Source of the DNA: Stropharia rugosoannulata
Lineage: Eukaryota; Basidiomycota; Agaricomycetes; Agaricales; Strophariaceae
Direction: 5' to 3'
Assembly: GCA_028532985.1 (NCBI GenBank)
Contig: JANCIK010000001.1
Coordinates: forward strand, 930,001-994,000
Length of the DNA: 64,000 nt
The position numbers and the translations under genes are program-made. Under the pieces are notes generated by a model. It was not told the DNA's origin. It saw only the letters and a list, made by a program, of their open reading frames with translations, and did no database searches. This document shows, in pieces, positions 1 to 11,940 of this stretch (position 1 is the stretch's first letter; every line of letters starts with the position of its first letter).

Positions 1-1200
1 GTGCTGTGGAGACCATGACATGGGAAGACATTACGGCGAGTGGCACTGTACATTTTTTTTCTCGGTGTCTAGTCCGCTGAACCCAAGTGTCAAATCTCTT
101 CAGGACCATCTATCGGAGCTGAAACTCGAAGATCCATTTGCAACTTCAACGGGTGAACAAAGAATGCAAGCAATGGCACCTCCCCGGAGAGTGTATGCCG
201 GGCGCACTCTTCTCCGCATCCGAAACAAAAGCTACTTGTTGCTGTTTGGCGGATTCAACCCTGTCACCGGGCGGGCAAGTGCGGATACTATTGTCATTGA
301 CCCAGAGAGTCGCAAATGGTGGATTCTGAGACCTGAAGGAGGTGATGTGTTGCCTCGGATTGACCCTACCATTGTCGCAATCGACCGAAAGGTGTACATC
401 TTTGGCGGATATCGCCGGTTTGGAGACAACCCGCAGATGCGTGGCTCGTACAGCATTTTGGAGTATGTGCCTCACCAAGGCATTTGGAGATGGGCTGTCA
501 AAGATAAGCTGTATTCAGGCCCAATATTACCAAGCTCTGTAATCGGGCGCGCATTTCCTGTCTATGGCGGGACAAGAATCCTCCTCTCCCCGGGTCGTCT
601 AACAAAGGATGAGGTGAGAGACTGTAACATGCCGCTGTGCCTCGGTGACTTACAAATTAAATTACTGAATATATGCAGCCAATCAACCTATCCAAACGCA
701 CTTTGTTCTTTTTCAACACTCACAACAGAAGCTTTGAATACGCCGGACTAGGTCTAGCGGGAGACTTTCCCAATGAAGTCTCCTGGTACTACTTCCTCGG
801 GCCGGGGGTGACGACCAGCTGGGAAAGCAACGAAGAAGTCCATTCACCTTCCATTTTTCTCTGCGCTTGGATAAAGGTGGCGGGCACTGAAGATGTGTGT
901 CCAGAGATCTGGGAAATATCATTCGCACAAAACAAAGCAGTATGCCTTCACGTCAGCCGTATGGTATGGAACTTGGACACGGAATTTGAGGAATGCTTTT
1001 ACCATGGTCCCAACAAGGCTATTCGCATCTTGGGATCAAAATCGGACGACAAACCCCGGGGTAGGTCCAGAACTCTCACGCGTAAGCACTATATCATCGA
1101 CAGCGAGAGCGAGGGCTCAAATTCCTCCGAAACCACCCTATACAAAAACGACGACGCAAAGTGGAATGTGTACTATGATATACCCCTTCTAGGGAAATAA
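1..1200 (+). CDS. Kelch-repeat-like protein, copy 1 (5' partial)
   Basis: Only the 3' part is present; the 5' end lies left of the window. Proposed exons are 1-35, 104-613 and 679-1200 (stop TAA). The protein is collinear with the gene at 3050-4518: both have an RIDPTIVAI segment followed by a kelch-type core (KVYIFGGY), then WRW/WHW, and end in an acidic tail with IYYD/VYYD-I/V-PLL-K. Kelch blades usually form beta-propellers that bind proteins; the substrate is unknown. Intron 1 (36-103) begins with GC (acg/gcgagt), whereas the paralogue has GT at the same position. If the GC donor is not used, the frame reads on into the intron. Copy 1 therefore looks functional but is not proven so. Confidence 0.7.
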
Positions 1201-1434
1201 ACGCATTCGCTGGACTTTTTAGGCTGAGACTTTGTCGAGATACTGGACCGGTTGTTACCTACGTGCGCAACAATATTTTTGGACATTAGCAGTCTGGTCA
1301 TCGAAGGAATATACGTATAGCTTGCATGCATGAACACTTATGCAACACACATAAAACGAAAAAAAAAACCCCAGAAGCAGCAACAGAAAATGCTCGAAAT
1401 ACGATGCGAGTCTATGAGCGGGGGATTATGATTG
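1201..1434. other. Intergenic, 3' flank of kelch copy 1
   Basis: AT-rich 3' flank with a short poly-A run near 1360. No coding signal. It leads directly into the degenerate PARG-like duplicate. Confidence 0.5.
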
Positions 1435-2146
1435 GTCAAAGCGGCCCGTCGATGCAGACTAGCGCCCGTGCTGAGGCCATGCCGCCCCTGCTGCAAGGTC
1501 GGCGCAAAACAGTACAGCGTTTTCCGGAGTCACCATGCTTCTATAAAAGTTTAATATTCTGACCTGAGCTACAGAGAATCTTGTCAAAGTATTTATTTCT
1601 CTCTAATTCTGAATAGTGCATTCTTTTCGAGCGGACATTCAATTAGGCGGCGGGCCGTGAACTATGCCAATATGCATCGGGATGGTCATTGGTCATGCGG
1701 TCACGGATTAGACGCGGTCAGACGCGTCCTTTGAATTTGAACCTCTATCTTGCCTCTATCACCCCCTCACGCAGGAAGTAGGCGATGACTAAAGTAAATC
1801 TTTCCTAGATAACTTGAATGACCTCGCACTATGCCACATTTACATACCTATTTGTTTTGGAAGACGAAGGGTGATGCTAATATGCCGATTCAACTGCGTA
1901 TGTCGACTCGGTTCCCTGATAGAAACTTGCATGTAGATTGGCCGAACCCATCGCTCTAGCCACCCAGCGGGATTGGAGCACCACAACCACTACAAAGTTC
2001 AAGGGGTAGATCTTCTGAACGGCCGAGCGTGACTCCTCACCCTGTCCTTCCATCACCCACAAATCCCTGGTATGATCCTCCGCCACGACCTCGTCGAAAT
2101 TCGTTTCAGACACCTATTTCAACGATTCAGTCGCAGACCAGCCACA
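1435..2146 (+). pseudogene. Truncated pseudogene of the PARG-like gene (promoter plus 5' coding part)
   Basis: This stretch matches, in the opposite orientation, the promoter and 5' coding part of the PARG-like gene at 21862-23286 (counterpart about 22968-23646). Shared pieces include a GCGCCCG block, a CTATAAAAG TATA-like box, the GAATAGTGCATTCTTTTCGA upstream block and the coding start ATGCCACATTTACATACC at 1831. The reading frame follows the intact gene (MPHLHTYLFWKTKGDANMPI) but has a TAG at 1957-1959 where the intact copy has a CTG leucine codon. Homology stops near 2146, before any catalytic sequence, and unrelated sequence follows. It cannot make an active enzyme. Confidence 0.85.
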
Positions 2147-2194
2147 TACCAGATCAGTTGATGGGATGTCATGTGACTACTCAGTACGTTGGGT

Positions 2195-2857
2195 TGAACT
2201 TGTCAACAACTTGTAGGCCGAAGACCGGCCTGTCTATGAGGCCTGAAGTCCGTCGATAGACAGGCCGGGATTTCTCGCAGAGATTTGACATGCCATCGAC
2301 TTTCCCACACTTTAGGACGGATTTTGAGCCGCCCTAAAGTAAATCAGGTCACGTTACTGAGAAAGAAGCGCGTCGCGCTCAAGCATGCCTGCGAGAATGG
2401 TAGCATAATTCAACTGAATGGGCCTCCTATTCCTGTTTTCAGGCTGTTTCCATGTACTTTCTGTCAAGCTTTATTTTTCATTGCTTCTGATTTTGCTCTG
2501 AGGGCCGGAAATCACTGAAGTCAGCACTAAATAGCTCATGTCGGATGAATACTTCCTTCAAAAATAACCATAAGTGAGAAATTATGTGCATATAGTAAAG
2601 GTAGATTCTATCTGCCTTAAATGTTGCCCCAATATGCCGCAGAGATGATCAAGCAGTGATACAGTCGCTTCAGCGACCAAGAGACTCTCAACTGACATAA
2701 GCAAGAACGTGACTTTTGACTTTAGGGCCGTTCAAAATCGAGCGGAAAGTGTGGGAAAGTCGATGGCACGTCAAATCTCTGCGAGAAAGTCCGGTCTCTC
2801 TATCGAGCTCCGCCCATAGAGAGACCGGTCATCGGTCTAAACAACTTGTCCAAGTTC
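2195..2857. mobile_element. Non-autonomous foldback/MITE-like element with long terminal inverted repeats
   Basis: The two ends are inverted copies of about 140-150 bp. The best-conserved core is TTTCTCGCAGAGATTTGAC followed by TGCCATCGACTTTCCCACAC (about 2270-2313), which recurs reversed at about 2746-2789. Each arm also has its own hairpin: 2226-2268 (GGCCTGTCTAT stem) and 2790-2829 (CCGGTCTCTCTAT stem). The roughly 400 bp between the arms has no convincing ORF. It lies about 50 bp past the point where PARG homology ends. The outer boundaries are approximate and I saw no clear target-site duplication. Confidence 0.7.
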
Positions 2858-3049
2858 GTTTGCGCTCAATTTAACTTTGCCAACTTGAAGCTTGAAGCCT
2901 GTATAATCGGAGCACATCACTGTATTTCTAAAGAGCAAGGAGAATTCTGCATGTACGTGCTGTGTTTAGAACTGAAGCAATCATTCAAAGACAACTAATG
3001 GGCGCAAAATGGGCGCTTAGTATAACCAAACCGAGAATACCAGTGCTCT

Positions 3050-4518
3050 ATGTCTGATCCTTCTTCCATTACCATCTCATCCAAGGGGAAAAGCACCGGG
3101 AACTCTGCAAGGACCACAAGGACATCTGTTGCCGGTGGTCTTCCTGGGGGGAAAGGTAAAGCCAATAATCGGAAAGCGTCAAGGCTCGTGCAGGTCAACA
3201 ATGTGCAGCACTCACAAGGAGAATATCCTCTACTCGAAACCTCTTGCCCCATCATACCCGATCGCGAAAATGGAAAAATATACATGGTGACTTCTGATAG
3301 TTCTGACACAAGCACCGAGCACGTCTCGTCGTGTGACCTGAAAACAATGACATGGCAGGATCTCACAGTGAGTGTTTACAGCAAACTACGCGTAAATATG
3401 TGCAAGTATCTCATCGCTAGATCTATACTATCAATAGGATCGACTAGAGGAGCTCAAGCCCAATGACCCATTTTTACGGGGGAACCTGCGAGCACGACCT
3501 CGGTCGTCCCTGCCACGACGGTTTTATGCCGGACGTGACCTTCTGCGTATCTGGGATCGAAACTATTTGATAACCTTTGGTGGCTACAATCCAGTCACTG
3601 AGACGGCGTCTTCTGACATCTTTATCGTTGATCCGCAAGACTGCAAGTGGTGGCGCCTCAACCCTGACGGGGGTCCTGTGCTGCCGCGCATTGACCCAAC
3701 CATTGTTGCGATTGGGACAAAGGTTTACATATTTGGGGGTTACAGCCGGTTTGGAGATGACCCAAAAATACATGCTACCTTCAACATTACTGAATATGTT
3801 CCCGACACTAGTGTTTGGCACTGGATTGTCAGAGACCGGCCTTACCCTGCATCTGTGCCCCCGACCTATGTGGTTGGTCGAGCATTATCTGTGTATGGTG
3901 GGACCAGGATTCTGCTTACTCCTGGCCGCTTAACAGAGGACAAGGTATGAAGAAAAAAGAGCATCTTGAGAAATATACTAATTAATGGCAACCCAACTGC
4001 AGCCAATCACGTTGTCCAACACTAGCATGTTTTTCTATAACATCGGCAGCAACAAATTTGAAAATGCAGCCTCGAGCATTACTGGGTCATTTCCTGGCCC
4101 AGTTTCATGGTATTTTCTACGAGAGCCACTTATCGCTCCCCGCAAAAACAGCCAGGGGTCTCATATAACACCAATTTACATCTGTGCATGGGTAAACGTG
4201 GTTGGGACAGACGATTTGGCGCCTGAAATATGGGAACTGTCTTTTTCTCAAGCGAGTATTGCGTGCTTACACGTTAGTCGCATGATTTGGAACTTGGATA
4301 CGATCTTTGAGGAGTGTTGCTTTTCCGACTCAGCAAACACAATCCGTTTTCTTGGAGCGAAGGCAGAGGGGAAAAAGGTAGGACAGAAACGCAAGCGCTT
4401 GGGGTCAAGTAGTACAGATGGCGGGGGAGCTACTTTCAAACGGCCAGACGAAGAATCTTCCGAAGATGATGATCCAAGGTGGAACATATACTACGACGTG
4501 CCGCTGCTTAGGAAATAA
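3050..4518 (+). CDS. Kelch-repeat-like protein, copy 2
   Basis: Proposed exons 3050-3367, 3438-3944 and 4003-4518 give 446 residues (stop TAA). Both introns are GT-AG, phase 0. The N-terminus is Ser/Lys-rich and may be disordered. The middle has kelch-type blades (YLITFGGYNPVTE, KVYIFGGYSRFGDDP) with the GG doublet and spaced Y/W typical of beta-propellers. The C-terminus has a Lys/Arg-rich stretch (KKVGQKRKR) that could be a nuclear signal, followed by an acidic run. It is a tandem paralogue of the partial gene at the window start. The biochemical role is not recognisable; a scaffold or adaptor role is inference. Confidence 0.8.
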
Positions 4519-5763
4519 TATTTAAACCGTCGACAATCTTTTCCTTGATTTTTCTTTCTTTCTTTTTCTTGAAAAAGGTGAATTACAGACATCAATATAC
4601 TTAAAACCAATGTCTCTTAGAACTGCATAAAGGTCATATTTTCATGGCATCCAAATATTTGTGAAAATTCATTACAGCTGTAACAAGATCTAGACATGAA
4701 TAAAGCAATCCGATTTCCATGCTGGGCAAATCAATTGCAGATTTGTGATACTTATATGCTCCGTAGAAAAGGAGATTTCTATAATGCCAATCACAGCACG
4801 GGGGCTGGAGAAACGTTCAAAATTGTCCGGCAATGCAAGTGCAACGACGTCGGCGGGACACCGATCACGCCCGGTGGTATAGCGCCCCTGGACGTGAGGC
4901 AGGAAACGCCGGCATCCCTGCATCGCTTTCCCGTCGTCCTGCTCATTTCGCAAGTGCACATGGCCAAGCGACGTGAGTGGCTTCATTGTCGCCATGACGA
5001 GGCCCATGTAAAATGCTTACCCACTGCCATGCGTGAAGTCCACATACACTGCTGGCAGTAGCCAGTTCTTTGTTGGGAAAAATGTAAATCCTATTTCAGG
5101 TAAGCCCGAGGCAATTTCTTATGTTAATCTAGCTGAAATACGTATTTCTGAGAAAGATAAAATATATTTTATCTCATTTTTACCCAGCATAAATTGATGC
5201 GCACCAGCAGTGATAACAGCCGTGCATTATGCGCTTGCGGCTCTCATAACTTAAGTATTTACTTACAGTTATGCTACATACGGCCTGATGCATGCAGATG
5301 TACATATCGCAATCGCAATCACAATTCCCGGCTCAGATACTCGAGTTTTTCTCTGTTTTTTTTTTCCAAGTTGCCTTAATCATATGGATTCAGAACCAAT
5401 ATGAACCAATCGGGCTAAGTAGACATAGAGTGTATCTAGGGGTAACTCTAGCACGGGCTAACCACCCGAATAAACAGTATGTACACCGGGGTGCCCCCAA
5501 TTGTGGCCCCGATCCCCTCAACACGTGCCCTCGCCCTGAGGAGGGGGTGATGTCAAGTGAAAGTGACTTACCCCATCCTTTTCTCGATCACCCCATATAG
5601 TCAACCCATGCCCATATGGGGACCACTTTGTCCTTGTTTGTACCTGTAGCCACAGACCGTATATATACTCGTAGCCTACGTATACATCTCCACCTTTGTC
5701 CTCGTCTGTCTATCTATCTAGACCAAACACGAAATGACCAATGAGCAAAGCTAGAGGGCACGT
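4519..5763. other. Intergenic region
   Basis: No supported gene. The open frame at 4696-5061 lacks family features or splice context. A C/G-rich block lies at about 5485-5600 (GGGGTGCCCCCAATTG and following). Nothing else recognisable. Confidence 0.4.
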
Positions 5764-5892
5764 ACAACTACGACGACAATGACGACCTATGCCGCGTGCG
5801 CGTGCGCATCTCGATCCCTGCGTCGTCGTCGTCGTCGTCGCCCTCCTCCTCTTCCCACGGAAGCACCGGGGCCCTGAGTGGCACCAACCCCG
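5764..5892 (-). repeat. Duplicated 3' end of the arrestin-like gene
   Basis: About 130 bp closely matching 6303-6432, in the same orientation. It carries the last codons of the arrestin-like gene on the minus strand, including the stop (complement of CTA at 5768-5770) and the ACGACGACAATG motif. Within it a CGT trinucleotide run replaces the TCC/TCG tract of the parent, so the copy has diverged by slippage. It is a fragment, not a gene. Confidence 0.8.
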
Positions 5893-6306
5893 TTTACGGA
5901 ACACCAATGTTTGACGCAGGCACAGACGTGATTGCAGACGTAGACTTAGATGTGATTGCAGTGAGTGCGCTAGACGGCATATGCATTCGTTGTAACTCAC
6001 TTATTGAACCGACAGTGTATAGCAAGACGGACAGAACGCGGCCAAGTATAAAAGGCCTGACAAGAAGCGAGAGTACGTAACCAGACGCCTATGACATGTG
6101 CATGACGACTTGTGAAACCAGGTGAGTGTTCCCCCTCGAAAACTTGTTTGTGTTTCAACACACTAACCCTTTTTTGGTACTTTTATTTCTATACTTGGTA
6201 AGCTGATGCCAAGTTTTAACAACCGACGCATCTTTCCCACTCGTACATAGCAGTGTAAGTAATATCTATCTGTCTATCTAGTAACTAAAGAATTGAAAAC
6301 CCACAC
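5893..6306. other. Intergenic, between the 3'-end copy and the arrestin-like gene
   Basis: Contains short TCTATCTATCT-type repeats near 6265-6282, also present just upstream of the duplicated fragment at 5707-5722, suggesting the repeat boundary took part in the duplication. No gene. Confidence 0.4.
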
Positions 6307-9300
6307 CTACGACGACAATGGCGACCTATGCCGCGTGCGCGTGCGCATCTCGATCCCCGCGTCCTCGTCCTCGTCCTCCTCGCCCTCCTCCTCTTCCTGC
6401 GGCAGCATCGGGGCCCTGGGAGGTACCGACCCCGACGTAGACGCGGATGCGGACGCGGACGCCGACCCCCTCGCCGCCTCCTCATAGCTCGGCAACCCAC
6501 GCATGCTGCTCAGCGGCGGGACACCGCCCAAAAAGCCCCGCGCAGCAACCGCATAGTCCGGCACCTCCGTCAGCGCACGGTGCAGCAGCGCAGGCGCCGC
6601 CAGCACGCCCAGCGATGCGCTAGATGCGCTCCGCCCGCCTGTGCCTGTGCCCAGCGTCGTTCCCGTATTGGTGTGGGGCGAAATCCCGAAAGCAGGCGAG
6701 GTCGGCGCAGTGGCTGCAGAGTGATGGAACGGGAACCCAGTGTGCGGATGTTGGGTGTACGCAAGCGCGTGCTGCGCAGGCGACGTCGGTCGACTCGAGC
6801 TCGCGAACGACAATGTATTTGTATGCGTAGTCGGCGGGTTGAAGGCAAGCGACGCCGCAGGTGCGCTGAGCGGGCTTGGGGTGCCCACCACCGCACTCGT
6901 CCCAACCAAGCGCGGGTTGGCGAAACTGTGCGGTGCTGCAGGCGGGGTGCTATTCGCCCCAGGCGGGCCAGGGAGCGCGGAAGTGCTCTGCATGCCCACA
7001 CCCACAGAATGGTGTTGGTACACATCGTGTTCCTCCCCAGAGCTCACGCGCGACAGCGCCGCGCTGCTCTCCCCCGCGTCAGCAACAGCATCTGCAGCGT
7101 CCATGTCCGCATCCCTACTCGTGCTCCTTCTCCTCCCCCTCTCTTTTTCCTTTTCCTTCCCATGCCCTTCCTTCTCCTTCCCGTGCCAATGGTGCGAATG
7201 GCCGTGGCCATGATGCGCGAGCGCAGTAAAAGGCTTCATCGTCGCCTTGAACAGGCCCTGCAGCGCGCGCACACTTGGCGCGTGCGAGTGCGTGCTCCCG
7301 TGCGTCGAGGGCGTGTACGTGCTCGGCGCAGCCGATGCGCTCGCACTGGCACTGGCACTGGCAGTCGACGACGCATACCCGCTCCCAGCACTCGCCGCAT
7401 CGCCCTCGACCGACCCCGTGTGCAGGTGCAGCCCCAATGCACTCGTGCTCGCAGTCGGTGACGCGCCTGAACTCTGCGCGTGCACTGTAGCAGGCACGGT
7501 CGGCGCCTGGGGCGGCGGCGGTGGAGGGGGTTCGTATCCATATCCAAACGCCGCGGGCACCCCGTGCGCACTCGCACTCGCAACCGTATTCGCGCCAACA
7601 CCGGCACCTGCGCTCGCGCCCCTTACAGGCGAGCCAGGGCGACTCCCAGCTCTGCTCCCTGCGCGCGACGCGCCTGCGCTGCCTGGACGACCTACGACCG
7701 CCTTGGGGCCGCCAACGAAATGCGCCTGTGTCAGCGCGGACAGTCCATGTGCCAGATGCGACGAGGATGGTCCCTGGTGCGGGTGATGATGTGCACCGCC
7801 CTCCGCGCTTGTTCCAGTGCTCGCCCCGCGCTCCGGACTGGCAGCTCTACTCCCTGGACGACTCCCCGCACGGCTCGCGCCGCCCCAGCGCCCTGCGCCT
7901 GAAACAGCAGCAACGACCGCGTTCGGGCCGGCGACATACTGCGGCGCGACAGGCGGGGTGCGCATACCCGCTGCAAGTATCGTCGTGGTCCCTCCATGGG
8001 CAGAGCTCGTGCTTCCATACGAACCAGGGGTCCCCGCGCCGTCGACACCGAGGCGGCGCAGACGCTCGTCGCCGAGCGAGAGCATCAACTCCGAGTTGAC
8101 CCAGTCGAGCTCGAGCGATTGACGCACGGCGCCTTGTTGCGTGTGTACAGCGTGCGCAGGTACAGTGTGGGATGGGTGTGGGGTCTGTGTCTGCGAGAGG
8201 TGGTGTGGGCTGTGTTGTGCTGAGGCAGGATCGGAGCTGGACAAGCTGAGGGTCGACATGTCGCGCGTGAGTGCGTGCGAGCTCAGACTGCCGCTCGACG
8301 GCGACTGGGTGATGTGGGCGGCGTCGGGGCGCACAGGCGTCGGCTGCTGTATCTGCATCTCCTGGCCCGCGGCATGCTCGGGCAGACTGGCAGGCGAGGC
8401 GCCGTCGCTCCCGCTGCCCATGCGACCGAGCCACGGGTTCGTCACGCGCATGGTGACAGCCTCGGGGAGGAACATATTGGCGACGCGGTCTCTCACATGC
8501 GCATTATAGCTAGGCAGCTCGCGGCCTTCGGGCGACTCGTCGTCCTCGTCGTCCTCGGCGTCGAGTAACATGGCAGGGCGGAAACCCGTGTGGCCGCCCG
8601 GACCTTCAGTCGGGTCGTAGTACTCGCCCAGCGCGGCGCGCTCTGCGTCGCGCGTGAGACCAACGCTGCCGAGCATGAGCTTGCGCGTCATGCTGCTGGC
8701 TGCGCGGGCCTCGCGGCGTACGCGGCCGTCGAGGATGACCACAGGCAACGAGCAGCGGAGCTCGGAAGTGTGGCCGTCGCGATTGCGGAGGAAGATGGAC
8801 CAGCGGACGCGGTGTGAGACGGTGATGGGTTCGAGGGAGTGGGACGGTGTGACGAGGGTGGTCGGGTGGGGCAGCGGGGCGGGTGTATGCGCGTGGGACG
8901 GCAGGTTTGGCCAGGTGGACGTGGGTAGGGCGGCGGGGCTGGTGGGGGCGGTCTGTGCGCTGGTTGGGTGGCTTGAAAAGTAGGTGCTGGGTCCCGCTGC
9001 AGGTGTGAGGGGTGGGCTGGTGTAGGGCGGGTCGGGGAAGCCAAAGGTTCCGGGGACTGGCATGAGGGCAGGCGGGGCTGCGGGGGCTGGGGTGGGCGGT
9101 GCCGAGGCAGCGGCGGAGGAGGGCGGGGACGAGGGCGGGATGATGAGGCGGACGTAAGTGATGATGTCGTGGTTTTCAAAGCCGGCGTCCTCCTCGACGC
9201 CGGCGTCAAAGGACGTCGGCCGCGGTGCGGCGCGGTTGCCCTGGGCGGACGGGGGGCGGGAGGGGGCTGGGGTGGGGTTGGCGCTGGTGCGGGTGGGCGG

Positions 9301-10227
9301 GCCGTCTATTTCCACGGCGCGGCCGTCAATGATATCATGGCGTGCGCTGGCGACGACGCGGGTGTCCTCCTGCGCGCCGCTGCGTGCATATATCTTTGTG
9401 TTCTCGTGAAGCGAGGTGATGATGGACGTGACTGCGACGCCCTTTGCGAGCGGGGAGAGTTTGAGGACAGCGATGAGGGCGTCGCCTGCGGGCCAGGCCT
9501 TGTGGGGGAGCATGATAGCGTACATGAGCTTCTCGGGCCAGGTGTTCTCGATCTCGAGCGTCTGTTGGTACTCGAGGGCTTCATGGGTAAAGGTGCGGAC
9601 GATGTGAATGGGGGCAATGGCGTGCAGGTTGTGTGCGAGGCCGGGGCGCTGTGCGACTGCGCGCAGCTTGTAGGCGACGGAAGCGCCGCCGAGGGCGGTT
9701 GTGTGGATTGCGGAGGGCAATGAGCCACCGATCTCGAGGTGAAAGGGGAAGTAATGGCGGCCGGCCTTGAGCGTGCGCGAGTGGCGCTTGTCGCCTTCGA
9801 GGAACGACCAGTCGTGGTTGCAGACGACGTACGTGATCGACGTACTGCTGTTCATCAGTCTGCTACTAGTCAGTCCGTGCCACCCAATTCAACAGTCCAC
9901 TCACGACTCGGACGCAGGCATGGGGATCTTGGCTTTGCCTCGGAACTGCAGCGTAATCTCGCGGATACTCGTCGACTCGGTCAGGTAGAGCGCGACATGG
10001 CCACTGAGCGAGGTGGGCTCGACGTCGGGGCCGGTGCCGCGGAGGGTGAGGAAGGGGGCATCGAGGACGATGTCGAGGTGGGGCTTCTCGATGCGGCCCA
10101 TAGTTGAGTGGGGGTCGGCGGGGGCGGGCGTGGCCGCAGAGGCCATGGCTCTTATGGCTTCTGCAGACGAGGGCGACATGGCGAGAGGCAACCAGGAATT
10201 TCTCAGATCGAGATTCCGCTCAATCAT
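6307..10227 (-). CDS. Arrestin-related trafficking adaptor (ART-like)
   Basis: Proposed exons are complement 9905-10227 and 6307-9847, with a 57 nt intron; 1287 residues if the first ATG at 10227 is used (ATG at 10179 is an alternative). The N-terminus holds an arrestin N-domain (PHLDIVLDAPFLTLRGTG, then YVVCNHDWSFLEG). An arrestin C-domain follows at about residues 460-650 (ITVSHRVRWSIFLRNRDG, HTSELRCSLPVVILDG). The remaining half is low-complexity Ser/Ala/Pro. Two LPSY motifs (LPSYNAHV, LPSYEEAA) match the L/PPxY type that recruits Rsp5/Nedd4 ubiquitin ligases, so a role in ubiquitin-dependent endocytosis of plasma-membrane transporters is expected. The gene is far more GC-rich than its neighbours and produces many open shadow frames. 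Confidence 0.85.
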
Positions 10228-11940
10228 CTTCCCGATCGCCCGTCCTCTTCCGGCCTGGCTCGGCTTGCTCCCAAGCGAACCGGATTATCACGGACCCTTT
10301 CTTGCGTCATAAGGCGCCTAACCCTCGGTCTCACACGGCTCGGCTTGCTCCCCGTCTGCTCTGCCATCCATCCTGCGCACAGACCCACGCATCTCAGGCG
10401 GAATACCGCTCTCGTATCGCGCGCTAGCGCCTGTCAAACGGAGTCACCCCACACCCCAACTCGTGGCGCAACACAAAACGTTGTCGGAACCGCGTCGCGA
10501 ACATAACACGGCTTCCCCACCGTCAACACCCAGCTCGCTTCCGCCATTCTCCGAGCTGCGTCTAGCGCTCACTGTGTCCCCGTATACCACCTATTTCCTC
10601 GGCCAGAAGGCGTACTAACATAGCTCAAGATCACCTTCTATGTTCAACACACACCCTGCATTGCACTGCGCTAACACCGCCGCCGCCGGTCCTCATGAAC
10701 CACCACCAGCACGATGTGCCGCACTTGGGCTTTGACAGTCTATACTTTGATACCTATGCAACACGGATACCCACCCGCTCCGGGGTAACCAGTCATGATC
10801 ACAAGCACGGGCACGGGCACAACCACCACCATAACCACAAGCCCCCCAACCTAACCCAGTGGTGCATCTGCTATCAGGAAACCGCTACCCCTTCCGGCAT
10901 GCACATTTCCACATCCGTATGTTTGTCCCAGTCGCACCTCCGGCGTCCACTTCTGCATCCCCCTCCCGGTGGGGTAACATAACTGTACGTAAACGCGTAT
11001 GTTTAAATAGCGTTACGGCATTGCACAGTTCATATGTCAGGCGTCACGCTTTAGGAAGTACATATGTATGTACGATATACGAGCACAGGATGGGTGTACC
11101 GTTAAAGTGATATCTATGCGGTAACACGGACACCCACCCGCAACGGGGTGCAAACCTTAATGCTTAAAGTACTACCAGTGTACCTAACGCGGTCATTGGT
11201 GGAGCATACACCTGCCCCTGCCGCCGCTACCGCTACCGCTTCAGCTTCCGGCCGGGCATGGAAATATTCCAGGACATGCGATGTACTCGAGTACGTATGT
11301 ATATACGAAGGTGGTACTTGCTCGACCTGGCCAGGTACGTCGTGACTCGACTCGTGTTGTGTAGTTACTCGTCCCATTTTCTTGCTACGCCTATTTGAAT
11401 GGCTCGCAGCGAGTTTTATACGTAATATGCCGCATCTCGCAAAACGAGCCGACGTATACGAGGGGTCCGTTCTCACCCCCGCACTCCCTCTGAGCCCTGC
11501 CGGCAGCCTATCCGCGCACCAAATCTATCCGCGCCCCAACGAACACCGTTGCCCGGACATACATAGAACGTACAAGTTATTTACAACACAACGTACTCCA
11601 CCTACTTTAATTACAGCCTCGCAAGCTCTACCGATACTTATTATACTTACCAAGAAGTACCGCTGTAGACCCAAGTATCGATGTAGGCGCTGGAATCCAT
11701 GTAGGCGCTGGAATCCGGGGCAAAAGCAAAGAGCTGCGCGTGTCTTCTCAGCTCAGGAAGGCTCAGGAAGGCGTAGTGCGCGACTAGCGCTACATCGGCC
11801 CGATCCCGAGTCCCGATACGGGCAGCGCCGAGCGGATCAGTTCAGCGTGGCCATGGCCCATCCATCGATACTCATACGCCCATACGCCCGGACGCCCATA
11901 CGTCCGGAAGCCGCCGCCGCAAGCGAAATGAGCTCGAGCC
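10228..11940. other. Gene-free upstream region of the arrestin-like gene
   Basis: GC-rich, C-biased sequence holding the arrestin promoter. Open frames here have no family features and no supporting splice pattern. A CACGGGCACGGGCACAACC run is at about 10805. No further structure recognised. Confidence 0.4.

Noticed and set aside
4696..5061. 121-codon plus-strand frame
   Set aside because: No family features, no paralogue and no splice context; probably chance.
6328..7461. Long plus-strand open frame (377 codons) opposite the arrestin-like gene
   Set aside because: Arg/Pro-rich shadow of a GC-rich gene on the other strand; no domain and no independent promoter.
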